Shown here: in pieces, positions 12,687 to 23,489 of the stretch
Layout of the letters: each line of letters begins with the position of its first letter
How positions within the stretch are numbered: the first letter of the stretch is position 1
Assembly (NCBI GenBank): GCA_035578905.1
Contig: JAQJVL010000545.1
Span: 465,001-529,000, forward strand
Length of the DNA stretch: 64,000 bases
Source of the DNA: Stictocephala bisonia
Taxonomy: Eukaryota; Arthropoda; Insecta; Hemiptera; Membracidae
Reading direction: 5' to 3'
The notes under the pieces: model-generated
What the model was told of the DNA's origin: nothing
The model's database searches: none
Seen by the model: only the letters and a program-made list of their open reading frames with translations
Made by a program: the position numbers and the translations under genes

Positions 12687-13070
12687 GGTCGCCCATTAAC
12701 TAAGCGAAGATTACCTTAATTGAGCGAAAGCCTTTCGAAGGGCCCCCAAAAACGTGCCTTAACTGAGCGAAGTCCAGTATCATAACCCACCCGCATACCA
12801 GAGGCGGTCAACCACCTGGGTTGGTCAAGCACGCGCTACCCCGTTACCTAACCTAACCTAACCAAAAATTTTTTGGGGAATTTTTTTGTATATTTGTGTA
12901 AGATTCTATTATGTTTAAAAGTGGAATATGCTATGTGAATGTTCATAGTCAAAGAGGGCCGCCGGTTCGCTCAGTTAAGGCACGTCTCTGGGGGCTCCCT
13001 GGAGTGCTTCGCTCAGTTCAGGCACCCAGGCTACTTGACTCAGGTCACTTCGCTCAGTTAAGGCCCGACC
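12687..13070. mobile_element. 384-bp MITE with perfect 8-bp target duplications
   Basis: The termini read GGTCG... and ...CGACC and are flanked by perfect 8-bp direct repeats AATCATAC (12679-12686 and 13071-13078). The inverted arms are about 95 bp and contain repeated subterminal motifs related to CTTAACTGAGCGAAG. I count three in each arm in mirrored orientation. It has no coding capacity. The 8-bp target duplication fits hAT or Merlin superfamilies; GG termini would suit Merlin, and the subterminal repeats resemble hAT transposase-binding arrays. The superfamily is left open. Confidence 0.85.
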
Positions 13071-13078
13071 AATCATAC

Positions 13079-16000
13079 ACATAAACAATTAAATAAATAT
13101 TACATAACTCAGCATTACTAATGCTCCATATTTCTTTAATAGTCATGTTTTCACCTTTCTAAATAGTATGGAACAAAATATTAAACAAAATTGCGTATTA
13201 TACATCAATTTTGTCAACTCGTTTTGTAAATTTCACAACTCAACTATTTTTATACAGCTGACACGAACCAAACCAGTAATAAGAAGTTATAAGTACATAT
13301 TTACGTCATTTTTAAATTTGGATTGTGTTTACAGAAAAACGACAGCAAACAAACTATATTCTGCAAAATATTTAAGTGTTACTTGGAAAATATATCTTAT
13401 TTTAATTCAATTCCGATTCTTACTTGGACAGTGAAGACTTACTTCTAATTACTTCACATGCTATGTTAGAATATTAACAGTGCATGTAAAGTCAATGGGA
13501 ATTAGTCGAATTATACATTCATTATACTAACCAATACATCATCGTTTTAAATGTTCGCTTAAGAGTAATCTATGCTCTTCCAAATATCTTGTTGGAGTTG
13601 ATAAACTGCTATTTATACATTGAGGTGAGGCAGAGATGGTCTGCTCGCTCTCCTCCAGTAGAAGTTTGTAGGACCTTGGAGGCATTACCGTAATCAAATG
13701 GTTAAATAATCTCTCACGAACTGCCAAGCGTCCATCTTAGATCTGTAAATCGTCAAATCGTTTATCAGAATTACCTAAGCTCGAAGGACACTGCAGCCCA
13801 GTTAGCACAAGCCTTGTTGTGACCTGATACAAACTTTTCCGCGAAACAGGAGCACCTTTTACCTGGCTGAGGGATTGTCATATATAATTTTCGCTAGGGG
13901 TGCGACTCAGGAGCACCTCTCCATCCCTTTTCGGAGGCGCTCCTCTGTCGCTCCTAAAACTACCTTTCTTCGGCACTCTACCTTTTTCCTACCTGCTATC
14001 TAGCTCAGCTCGCGGAGCGTCCTAAATACAGTGCCTACCAATCAAATATCACAACAGCTACTATCATACTGACTTTGTTAAGTGCATTACATATTTTGTA
14101 GGAGTAAGTGTAACATTGATTCTGTAAGGGGTTGTCCTAAAAGACCAGTCAAAACTATTAATGTACTGTGATAAGTATTTTAAAGGTTAAAATATTGTTT
14201 TAAAACAAGTTTTTAATCGTACAGATAAAAGACATCCTCCCTTGTTTATGCACACTATCTTGGTCTTCGGATGTGGATCACGTCACGTTTACCACACCAA
14301 CTCCGGAAAACTTAGATAATGATGTATTTATGGTGTTCTTTTTCGAAAAACTATAAACCTGGTTTTATTTAGTTTTATGTACAGGAACATGTAGACACTC
14401 TTCCTCTGTCCATGACTTGTCCCTTAACCCATGAGTATTAATTATGAAATACAACCATAATTTTTACTAATTCGTAAAACCCAAGCAGTGTTTTTTTTAT
14501 TTATTTATTTTTTTTTTTTATTTTATTATTCAGCATCTAAATGGATCTTATGTAGATAACATGTATGCTTATTTTAATAAACATATGTATCACCTACGAT
14601 CAGATTGCTCTAAAGTGTAACAATTAATTGTTAACTGTTTCATTATTTAAAATAAAAATAAGTTAAAATTAAGTTAAAAATAAGTTAAAATAAAAATAAG
14701 AAAATAAAAATCTCTTCTTTTATTGACTTAATGCAACACATATAAATTAAAACAACTCTTCCAAAATAATAAATTAAATATCTTCAGACCAGAACCTTTC
14801 TATTTAATTTAACTTTTTCAATAAATTTCTTTAAACTATTAAATCAATAAATTCAAAATTGTAATAAATTGTAAATTCTTTAAATTTCTTTAAATTGCAA
14901 ACTCTTTAAAATTGCTTTAAATTGAAAATTTAAAAATCTTTAAATTGCTTTAAAATTGCCTTAAAATTGCAAATTAATTTAGATTGCAAATTGCCTCCGG
15001 GAGATCTGGAACCAAAAGAAATAACCAGCTTTTAGTGACTTGAAACATTTTTCTTTTTACTTACAAAGTTTAAAAGCAAAACCAAGAAAATCAAAACACT
15101 CTAAAAACTGTCACTAGAAGAGTGACTTCAAACCAGAAACAAGTTTAACCGCGCATGCTTGGTGGATCTTACCCTATCTACTAAAACCCTACTGAAAAAC
15201 CTAACTAAAGAAAACTTGTAAAAATAACTTACGTAGCTGTCCTGGAGGTTAAAATCCCAAATGTGACCACAACAAAGCTCGACCGGCATACACTCTCTCA
15301 CTCACAAGCGAACTAAGGAAATTGCCGATCCGGTAAAAGAACACCGAACGGTTAAGACGCCGAGTAGAACAAACGTGGTCACTCGCCGAAAGAAATCTTC
15401 AAACTGCCGGAACGCTCTCAACCCTTCCACCAACGGACTTACCCCCTCTTAACTCAAGAAGCTAAATCAACCAATTAGAACTCTCTAAACCAGGACAACT
15501 GAACAGGTAAGGCTCACCGTTTGGCTCAGGTAAGGCTCATGTTTATGTTGACTTCAGAAAACATGTCGCATAAAATTGACAGGAAATTAACAAACGTGAA
15601 TATACTGGTTAATTAGCTAATTTAAATGGGAAAAAACTACTTTTTATTTGAAAGGGGAAGATTCTGAATTTTTCTCAAAACTTGGAGAATTATATCGAAA
15701 ACTTTTGGTAAAAGAACAAAACTCCTAAACCTCTCAGTTCGTACAATATTTAACATTTTCTAAACACAATTCTCTAATTTAATTATAATGAAACAATTAA
15801 CAATTGTTACAAAAGTTAAACACAATCTTATTATATCAAGGAGCCCTAGTTTTTGAACCCTTGTCACACTAGACTCGAGAGGGTACGACAGGGGAGCGCC
15901 TCACCTTCACGCACTCCACTGTTGCAGTTTATCGATTTCCTGGTGGACAGTTTGATGTGATTTTGAAAGGCGTTGCACTGTCGCTCGCCCGAGACAAACG

Positions 16001-16255
16001 CAGCTTTTTTTACTGACACAGACAATTTTTATTTTATAAGTGTATATTACTACAGTATATAACCTCAACAATATTTACAACAAATGAATGTTCTTTTTTA
16101 TTCCTTACCTAAGACAACTTTTGATAAACCTACTCGACATATATTTTTCAACAATGATAACATATTATTATATTTTTTATAATAGTAAGAGATTTATTTT
16201 AATTGATACAAAAACCTGTTTAGTAAATACAAACTGACACATAGGTACATAACAT
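13079..16255. other. Intergenic, compositionally mixed, no gene recognised
   Basis: The 14640-15000 part is low-complexity AT sequence with many TTTAAA-type near repeats. The 13760-14040 and 15200-15540 parts are clearly GC-richer than their surroundings and look like fragments of unidentified elements. The latter ends in a near-tandem GGTAAGGCTCA duplication. A 62-codon minus frame at 13539-13727 has plausible-looking residue composition, but I recognise no domain and its only start is not ATG. Confidence 0.4.
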
Positions 16256-16259
16256 TAGT

Positions 16260-16687
16260 TTATTTATACTTTTGACAAATGATAATAACGCACAAATACA
16301 AAAAATACATTATAATATGTCATAAAACAATGCACTAATTATCAACTACCTAACAAACAATTGATGCTACCAAGTAAGTGTCAATAGAAAACACCGAACA
16401 GTAAACTACAAAGACAATTAGTTTATTTTTATTAAAACTGGAACAAAATACATTGCATTGCTACTGGGACAGCAATAACAGTTTTAGTAAATAAACTACA
16501 GTTAATCATATTGAATTTTGATCAAGATGACCAAATATGTAGTTACTGAGCCTGCAATAGAAGTCAGTATATGACGGTGGATCGGGAAGAAACCAAGAGC
16601 GGAGAATCTTGCATTGTGGTGCAGCAACTGAAGAAGGAATATTTCTAACTTATTTATAACTTCTGGATCCATTTGCTTTTTAGAATC
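16260..16687 (-). pseudogene. Gr fragment: C-terminal end plus 3' flank
   Basis: The minus strand of about 16508-16685 encodes only the last 55-60 residues of a gustatory receptor, including LLQLLHHNARFSALGFF and TYLVILIKIQ. The homology continues leftward through the same 3' flank found after Gr1 and Gr2 (ATCAACTACCTAACAAACAA near 16345). Homology stops abruptly at about 16687, just upstream of the MDPEV segment. The N-terminal six-sevenths are absent, so it cannot encode a receptor. Confidence 0.88.
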
Positions 16688-17444
16688 ACTGTTTAAGATG
16701 ATATCTCAAGTGCTAGTGACTAAGTATAGTATTCCTTGTGCTTCTTTTGTCAGATTGTCACATTTAATTATGTGCAATACAATTAATAATGTGCACACAT
16801 GCACATTATACCGTGTTGTTCACATATTTACTTCTTGTGTTTTTTTCTTTTTTTTCTTTTTTCTCATTATTTACTGTGTATGTCTTAGTGTTTGTTTTAA
16901 ATGTATGTCCATTTACGCTTTCATTGTTTGTTTTATTCTTTAAATTGTTTTATGCACAAATCTTGTAAGCTAATACTTTACTAAGGTATTTATTTATTTA
17001 TTTATTTATTTAATTTTACAAAAATGCTACAAAACAGGCAAAGCCCAATTACATTATAGCGTTAAATATATATATATATATATAAATAATGAACAGCATG
17101 CTTACATTAATTTACTACAAAATATAATACAATAGGTCTATAAGGTTTTTATTTTATTTTTTATTTATTTTTTTTCCAAGAGCACTATAATAAAGATAAA
17201 TTGTAAAAAGCTAAGCGTAAAACAATATCCAAGTAATAAATAAGTTCACAATCATGGACAAAATAAATTATCAATAAACATCTTCAAAAGACAATAATCA
17301 AGCACTATAATTAACAATAAACAACAGTGATCAACAATAGGACAACAAATAACAATAAAGGATGCAAAAATTCAGACGAAATAACAACAATACATAGAAA
17401 TATAACTTATAAATACAACCAATAAATACAATTAATACAAATAA

Positions 17445-20285
17445 TTAAAAATTTATTTTACTTAATGATTTACTAAATTTAGACTGAGAGTCTAGAAAAA
17501 TATCAGTATTTGTGATTAAAAGAGAATTGTAAAGTCTCACCATAGTATTGATGGACGAATTAGACCCAATATTGGAGCGGGCAAAATGAGTGGAGAACAG
17601 CTGCCGATTACGGGAGTTTAAACGAGGCACAGATATATTTAATCTAGTCAGTAACGTCATATCGTCGATCACGCCGTTCACCAATTGATGCAAATAGATT
17701 GGCATTGCTATTTTTCGCCTCCTGTATAGTGAATCAAGATTAAACATTTGAATTAGCTCAGAATATGGAACTAAAGTTGAATAGTAACCAAAAGCTTTAA
17801 AATACAAATATCTTAAAAACCTTTTGTGAACACTTTCAATTACGTCTACCAAATATGCAACATGCGGATACCAGACAACAGACGCATACTCAAGCTTAGA
17901 TCTAACAAGAGAACAATACAACAACTTCAAAGTATTCACACTACTTAAAAAATTTCCAGATCTACGAATAAACCCTATAACGGAAAATGCAGATTTACAG
18001 ATAGAAGTAACATGCTCATTAAAGTAAAATCTTGAATCAAAGTGCACACCGAGATCTTTTACTGAAGACTTTATATCTAACACTTTATTTCCCATTAAAT
18101 AGTTATAATGCACAACATTTGATTCCAACTTTCGTGTGACAGACATAACAGCGCATTTGTCCACATGAAAACGTAAATTATGTTGACTCCAAACAAATAA
18201 ACGATTTATGTCCTCCTGCACCTTTATACTATCAGCAACGCTTTCAATACTTCTGAACAATTTTAAATCGTCAGCATACAGTAAATAATTGCAATTCAAA
18301 ATGCAGCCTTTAATGTCATCAATAAACAAAACAAACAATAATGGGCCCAAATTTGATACCTGGGGTACACCAGATTCAACTAAAAATTCAGAAGATGAAA
18401 TACCTTCAAAAGATACATATTGCTTCCTACCCCTTAAATATGAACAGAAAAAAATTATTAATGAATCAGACAGACCAAATGAATTTAATTTGGAAAGAAG
18501 TGCCAAATGACTTACTTTATCAAACGCTTTCTCAAAATCCGTATATAAAACATCAACCTGACTATTAATATCTAGGACAGAGAGACAAAATTCAGAAAAA
18601 TTTAATAAATTAGAATTTATTGACCGGCCGGGAAAGAAACCATGCTGATGAGGACTGATGTAATTTTTGACATGCGTGAACAATCTATTATGTATAATTG
18701 ACTCAAAAGCCTTCACAGGAGCTGACAAAATAGATACTGGCCTATAATTTTTAATGTCTGACCTTTCGTTCTTCTTGAAAATGGGTACAACTTTTGCACG
18801 TTTCCTTTCAATCGGAAAACAATTGTTTTTAAGAGAAAGATTAAAATTGTAGTGTAAGGGAGAAACAAACAACTCAGCACAAACCTTTAAAATGTATGGA
18901 GGAATACCATCGGGTCCCACCGAAACTTTAGGTTTCAATTTTTTTAAAGCTGATAACACTTCAGAATGTGAAATGGAAGTGATAGAAAGACAAGAAATAT
19001 TGTGGGATATCGGTGAACGGAGCGCGCGACGACAGAGCTCGGCACTGTCCAGCGGGCAAGCCTCGTACACAGAGCTGAAATACGAGGCGAAACTTTCTGC
19101 TATTGCTGCTCTACCCTCCACTTCCCTGCCATCAATTGACATTACAGTAGGGCTTTGATTTATTGTTCTCATGTTCTTAATCACTTTCCAAAATGATGCT
19201 GGATCCGAACTAATTCTCCTTTCTAACAGTGTTACGTAATTATTGTAAGCAAATCTTATGTTAGTTTTTATTTCACTACGTACATTTTTATATTCTATTA
19301 AAGTATCTTGTAAACCATGCTTGTTAAATTTACGCCGTAGCCTTTCTTTTCGTTTGATCATAACAATTAAATCCCTACTAAACCAAGGTGGATATTTTGA
19401 TTTATGTTTTATCGACTTGGGTACAAATAAGTTAAATATATTATACAACTCTCTGTAAAAATACTGAACAGCTTCATTAACATCCTTAATAATCATTAAA
19501 TCCTTCCAGTCCTTATTTCTAATAGCATTATAAAGAGATAGAATATCAGCTTTTTTAAAATTATAATTAGGTAAGAAAACCTCGTGAGCAGTCCTAATTT
19601 CATGAAACACATTAAAAGTTATACTTAAAGGCGGATGGTGCTTATCAACAGGCACAGCTGGACAACATTCTCTGCTTACGCTAACACTATCTATATCTGA
19701 TAAGACAAGGTCAAGCGTCCTACCTAATTGGTTAACAATGTTGTTTTTTGAGTATAATTTATACATGTTGATAAAGAAAAGCAACTGTTTACAAATATCA
19801 TTCCCCAAGCTTAAATTAAAATCAATACCAGTTATCGGTAAGTTAAAATCTCCCAAAATTAATATTTTTTCCTTTTTAAAATTAAATGAATCTAGTTTTT
19901 CAAAATACATTCTATAATTATGGATTGACGAGTTAGGTGGGAAATAAACCACAGAAATAACCACAGATTCCTTCTTAAAAGATTCTAATTTAACCCATAG
20001 ATTTTCCCCTTCTGTTTCTAAACAATATAACCTGCGAGCTTTAAATCTATTGGATACTGCTAATAGAACCCCGCCTCCCCTAGACTGCCCTGTGTTTCTA
20101 TCACGTCTAAACACCTGATAATCAGAAGGAAAAAGTTCGGAACTAGATACTGAATTATTCAACCAAGTTTCAGTTAAAGCAATTAAATCCCAATCACTAG
20201 TCATTACACTCAAACGGAAAGGCACGGTTTTGGATTTCAAACCCCTTACGTTTTGATAAAACAAACTGACAATATTACTACACAT
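17445..20285 (-). CDS. Non-LTR retrotransposon ORF2: AP-endonuclease and reverse transcriptase
   Basis: This 946-aa polyprotein nicks target DNA and reverse-transcribes the element RNA at the nick. The endonuclease motifs in order are QNVRGL (about residue 11), TETWL (about 40), ILGDFNLP (about 145) and a DKHHPP segment (about 225). The reverse transcriptase spans roughly 455-740 with DFEKAFDKV, SGVPQ and LLYADDLK. A C-terminal region of about 200 aa follows and no RNase H is seen. The residue after GVPQ is Val where this family almost always has Gly, which may damage activity. The ATG at 20285 overlaps the stop of the upstream frame as TAATG. Confidence 0.93.
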   Translation of the reverse strand: MCSNIVSLFYQNVRGLKSKTVPFRLSVMTSDWDLIALTETWLNNSVSSSELFPSDYQVFRRDRNTGQSRGGGVLLAVSNRFKARRLYCLETEGENLWVKLESFKKESVVISVVYFPPNSSIHNYRMYFEKLDSFNFKKEKILILGDFNLPITGIDFNLSLGNDICKQLLFFINMYKLYSKNNIVNQLGRTLDLVLSDIDSVSVSRECCPAVPVDKHHPPLSITFNVFHEIRTAHEVFLPNYNFKKADILSLYNAIRNKDWKDLMIIKDVNEAVQYFYRELYNIFNLFVPKSIKHKSKYPPWFSRDLIVMIKRKERLRRKFNKHGLQDTLIEYKNVRSEIKTNIRFAYNNYVTLLERRISSDPASFWKVIKNMRTINQSPTVMSIDGREVEGRAAIAESFASYFSSVYEACPLDSAELCRRALRSPISHNISCLSITSISHSEVLSALKKLKPKVSVGPDGIPPYILKVCAELFVSPLHYNFNLSLKNNCFPIERKRAKVVPIFKKNERSDIKNYRPVSILSAPVKAFESIIHNRLFTHVKNYISPHQHGFFPGRSINSNLLNFSEFCLSVLDINSQVDVLYTDFEKAFDKVSHLALLSKLNSFGLSDSLIIFFCSYLRGRKQYVSFEGISSSEFLVESGVPQVSNLGPLLFVLFIDDIKGCILNCNYLLYADDLKLFRSIESVADSIKVQEDINRLFVWSQHNLRFHVDKCAVMSVTRKLESNVVHYNYLMGNKVLDIKSSVKDLGVHFDSRFYFNEHVTSICKSAFSVIGFIRRSGNFLSSVNTLKLLYCSLVRSKLEYASVVWYPHVAYLVDVIESVHKRFLRYLYFKAFGYYSTLVPYSELIQMFNLDSLYRRRKIAMPIYLHQLVNGVIDDMTLLTRLNISVPRLNSRNRQLFSTHFARSNIGSNSSINTMVRLYNSLLITNTDIFLDSQSKFSKSLSKINF

Positions 20286-20914
20286 TAATATTCAACAGGC
20301 AATAATAAATAATTTATACTAACTAATAACAGGACATGCAAATAAATATAGATCAAAACCTTAGGCCTACTCATCTTATGAACAAGAAATAAATTATACA
20401 TCGTAATAAGAAAATCATGCGAAATAATGTGAATCAATATAATATGCATCTTACGAACAAGCAACAAATTATATATTCTATCGAGAAGTTTGTGAGAATA
20501 AATACAAATTAAGAAAATGTGGATCTGATAAACAAGCAATACATTATGTATTATATCAAACAATGCGTGCAAACAAATATAAATTGAAACAGTGCAGATC
20601 TTATGAACGAGCAATAAATTATATATTATAACAATAAAAGTGTCCAAAAAAATATAATTTAAAACAATGTGGATCTTATACTCGAGCAATGAGTTACGTA
20701 TTATATCAAGAAATACTAGTAAATAAATATAAATCAAAAAAGTATACATCTTACGAACAGGCAAGAAATTATATATTCTAATATGGAATTTGTACGGAAA
20801 AATATATAAAAACAGTATTCTACATATAAGCAGTGAACGAGATATAGTAACAAGCAATGAGTGCAAATAAATATATTGTAACAATGAACCATGCATTATT
20901 AAAAATAAAATCAT
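20285..20914 (-). CDS. Middle frame of 25-residue repeats between ORF1 and ORF2
   Basis: A 209-aa open frame is made of about seven 75-bp (25-codon) tandem repeats. Each repeat has a pattern like N-x-L-L-V-x-K followed by a hydrophobic run. It is in the same frame as ORF1. The 11 codons between the ORF1 TGA (20950-20948) and this ATG (20914) contain no stop, so only one TGA separates them. It ends with TAA overlapping the ORF2 ATG (TAATG). Such overlaps mediate stop-restart coupling in the LINE SART1. It is either a genuine third ORF, a C-terminal extension of ORF1, or a chance consequence of a 75-bp repeat. No known domain is recognised. Confidence 0.5.
   Translation of the reverse strand: MILFLIMHGSLLQYIYLHSLLVTISRSLLICRILFLYIFPYKFHIRIYNFLPVRKMYTFLIYIYLLVFLDIIRNSLLEYKIHIVLNYIFLDTFIVIIYNLLLVHKICTVSIYICLHALFDIIHNVLLVYQIHIFLICIYSHKLLDRIYNLLLVRKMHIILIHIISHDFLITMYNLFLVHKMSRPKVLIYIYLHVLLLVSINYLLLPVEY
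20340..20890 (-). repeat. 75-bp tandem repeat inside the LINE
   Basis: The GAACAAGCAA-type motif recurs at 20380, 20455, 20530, 20605, 20680 and 20755, exactly 75 bp apart. Copies are substantially diverged from one another yet keep the same length and an open frame on the minus strand. Confidence 0.9.
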
Positions 20915-20947
20915 GCTTGTTCCTCTTACTAACCAAATGTAAGCAGT

Positions 20948-21757
20948 TCATTTCAGCTTATCCAAATCAGTCTTGGTAGTAATGTGAACCGCACGTTGTC
21001 CTTCTTTCTTTCTTAAAAATATCTTGCCGACATTCGTGATCCAGGAATAATTATAATCGTTTTTTCTCTTGAAATACTGCACGTGCGCCCACAGAAGACA
21101 GGTATCTTTTGACAGAGAGAGGTTCACGTATACTTTACTGTCACTCTGAAAGCCCATCTCCGTAGCACTAAAAGCTTTTTTAACACGAGCTTTCTGTCTC
21201 ATCTGCTCCATGTCCAAACGCCTACAAAATTTCAAAATAATACCTCGGGGAGTATCGGGCTTGTTAGGGTTCACTGAAAGCCTGTGAACGGCATCTATCA
21301 TGCTGTCTTCCAGTTTAAAATTTAGAACCGCTGCCACACGCTTTACCACAAACATAATATTTTCTTTCGAATCTTCTGGTACACCCTGTATTTCTAATAA
21401 GTTGCTGCGGGAATACTGTTCGGCTGCAGCCAGTCTCCCTTGCAGATCACAGATTTGACGCTTTAACAAATTAATCTCACTTACTATATAATCTAATTTT
21501 TCTTGACAAGATGAAATCATATTATTATTGGCTGTAACAGACTGTTGAACATCAGTCAATTGTTCGAAACATGATTCCACTGACTTAGCAATTTCAAGTT
21601 TAAAATTTTTTAAGTCATCCTTTATTTCTTTAATATCCTTTAAATACTGTTTATTGTCATTTTTAATTTGACCTACATCTTTAAGTAATAAGTCAAGCTT
21701 ATCTTCAACGGACATTGTCTCTTGGTTGCCACTGTTGTTACGAGTAGTAATAGGCAT
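20948..21757 (-). CDS. Non-LTR retrotransposon ORF1 (coiled coil plus RNA-binding-type domain)
   Basis: This 269-aa protein is expected to bind the element RNA as a chaperone or particle component. Residues about 17-115 form a heptad-rich coiled coil (repeated K/E/L/I). The region from about 113 to 180 contains AEQYSRSNLLEIQGVPE and HRLS, the conserved core of ORF1 proteins in CR1/Jockey-type insect elements. The C-terminal part from about 205 to 265 (WAHVQYFKRKN...GKIFLRKKEGQ) is basic. It starts at an ATG and ends in TGA, followed in frame by the 25-residue-repeat frame. Intact. Confidence 0.9.
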   Translation of the reverse strand: MPITTRNNSGNQETMSVEDKLDLLLKDVGQIKNDNKQYLKDIKEIKDDLKNFKLEIAKSVESCFEQLTDVQQSVTANNNMISSCQEKLDYIVSEINLLKRQICDLQGRLAAAEQYSRSNLLEIQGVPEDSKENIMFVVKRVAAVLNFKLEDSMIDAVHRLSVNPNKPDTPRGIILKFCRRLDMEQMRQKARVKKAFSATEMGFQSDSKVYVNLSLSKDTCLLWAHVQYFKRKNDYNYSWITNVGKIFLRKKEGQRAVHITTKTDLDKLK

Positions 21758-22148
21758 GACTCACCACTAAACTATCGCAGTCGCTTTGTTATCAGGACTA
21801 CCTCAACCTTGACCTTGACACGTTGCTCCACTCTGGATAACCTTAAATGTAATTCACAATGCACAAATCTGCTTACTGCAGGTAAACCAAATAACTATAC
21901 TGCATAAAATTCACAAATATTGTAGCACAAGAGTAACAACACAACATGCAATAAACCACAACTTTTAAAACAGACTAAAACCCTGCTTTTAATAGGGTTA
22001 ACCGAGAGCGATCACACACGCGACTAGCCTGTCAACATGCTATCCCCTCCACGATGTATTATTTACAATGAAATCTATAAACATAAAATATGCATGTTGG
22101 ATTAGGCTCAAATAGTTATAATGTTACTTTGATTAATTAGGGAGAAAA

Positions 22149-22150
<2 letters not shown>

Positions 22151-22198
<48 letters not shown>
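22151..22198. repeat. (AT)n microsatellite
   Basis: This is a pure dinucleotide run just upstream of the full-length non-LTR element. Confidence 0.95.
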
Positions 22199-22201
<3 letters not shown>

Positions 22202-22229
22202 CAAGATATATAAATTCAATATTAGGATA

Positions 22230-22609
22230 CAGATTATTCATTTATGTATTTTTTTGTACTTCAGCGTTTTCATTGCCAATAGCTGTTTTACTTTTACAAG
22301 ATAGGATAAGAAATCCTCCAAACAGGCAAGCCTGGGAGGTTAACCCTTTATTTCTCATTATAATTTATATTTATGTTTAAACATGCAATAGCAAAATTCA
22401 ACAAATATATATTACAAAATGTGTATATAGCATTAAGGTGTGCATATAATTAATTATTGTTAGTGGTTTATAACGTTGCGCAGTGATTACCTAAACAAAG
22501 TGAAGTTTGAATGCCTAAGATGTGTAATGTTTACCGTCATGTAAAATTAATTTTGTCATTATGTATTCATTGTAAATTATGAGAAATAAAGTTTATTATT
22601 ATTATTTTT
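22230..22609 (+). mobile_element. Probable 5'-truncated non-LTR 3' end
   Basis: A non-coding stretch ends in GAGAAATAAAGTTTATTATT followed by an ATT-repeat tail, the style of 3' terminus seen at the non-LTR copy ending at 25312. It directly abuts the truncated C-terminal end of the Gr pseudogene, so its insertion may have removed that end. No coding sequence remains, so the assignment is by terminus only. Confidence 0.45.
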
Positions 22610-23480
22610 TATTATCATTTCCTTATTCATATACTTATTTACTATCGTAACTATCCCTCCAGCAGCATTTTCGACTTCAACACTTTAGACCAAAAAAGCA
22701 TAAACAATTGTAGGAATTGAAAGCAAGCCAAATTGCTTGTGAGTTCACCATTAACCATCATTATTATGTATACAAACAAAGAACCTATGGAGACTGAATA
22801 CAATACGAACAAACGTAAATAACACAGGAATGATAAGTTGTCGACTAAAGAATTAGTTGACTTTTTGTACTGTGTCACAAAGTTGCCAGTACATTTCTGC
22901 CAGTGTTTTGAACTTAGAAATTACTAACATGTTGGGTTTTATTGGCTTTCCTCTGGGCAGGTAACCCTGAATGTCTGTAAACAAGAGATCACAACAATGC
23001 CAGTCCATTTCCTGTTGTATCTCATTGTTGATAGTTCGGAAGTATTCTGCACAAACTTCACAGATGTGGTGAAACTGCCAGACCATTAATAACACAACCA
23101 AGTTTTGTGCCCAATTTAGATTTGCCACAATCAAAAAAACTCACTTGTGCTCCATTGTCTAAAATATTCATTATAATCACTATTAAAACTCTAATGATAC
23201 TTTTTATAAAAATGCTAGTGTGTTTTTAGAGTGAAGGAAAAATCGCAAAATATTTAAAGTTCCAAACAAACACCTATCACTACATCCAGACCATTTTTAC
23301 GGTTAAATTTTTTACTATTAACAAAAGTTAAAGTAGGATTTGCCCATAGTTTGTTGAGCTCAAGAAACCGTATAATTTTACAGACCTTTGTTTCTCCTAC
23401 AAAAACTTAGCAAACTTCTGGTAATACCATTATCGTAATACGTATTCAAAGTGCCAAAGTAGCCAGGTCCATAAACACCC
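22610..23480 (-). pseudogene. Gustatory receptor pseudogene
   Basis: Minus-strand homology to Gr1/Gr2 extends from the upstream flank (ATAAACACC near 23470) to about residue 335, where it stops at the ATT tail of a non-LTR fragment. The middle block at 22853-23134 encodes VANLNWAQNLVV through TLAEMYWQLCDTVQKVN and is almost identical to the intact genes. The following segment (22651-22878) is in another frame. The N-terminal third is scrambled by indels and stops. The last 50 residues, including the TYLVILIQ signature, are missing. Non-functional. Confidence 0.92.
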
Positions 23481-23489
23481 GGAGCATTT

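Larger units (their letters stand above)
16987..22060 (-). mobile_element. Nearly complete non-LTR retrotransposon (CR1/Jockey-group)
   Basis: The element is on the minus strand. Its order is a GC-richer 5' UTR (about 22060-21758), ORF1, a middle repeat frame, ORF2 (endonuclease plus reverse transcriptase), a 3' UTR, and an (AAAT)n tail seen on plus as TTTA repeats at 16987-17012. The EN-RT layout without RNase H, and an ORF1 with coiled coil plus RNA-binding-type C-terminus, fit the CR1/Jockey group. The clade within it is unresolved. Both main ORFs are intact, so the copy is young. The exact 5' end and target duplications were not resolved. Confidence 0.85.

Noticed and set aside
13539..13727. 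Possible exon of an unknown gene
   Set aside because: The upstream splice-like TTACAG is followed by an in-frame stop, and no neighbouring exons or domain could be recognised.
18289..19458. Plus-strand frames across the LINE ORF2
   Set aside because: They are antisense shadows of an intact 946-codon reverse transcriptase gene.
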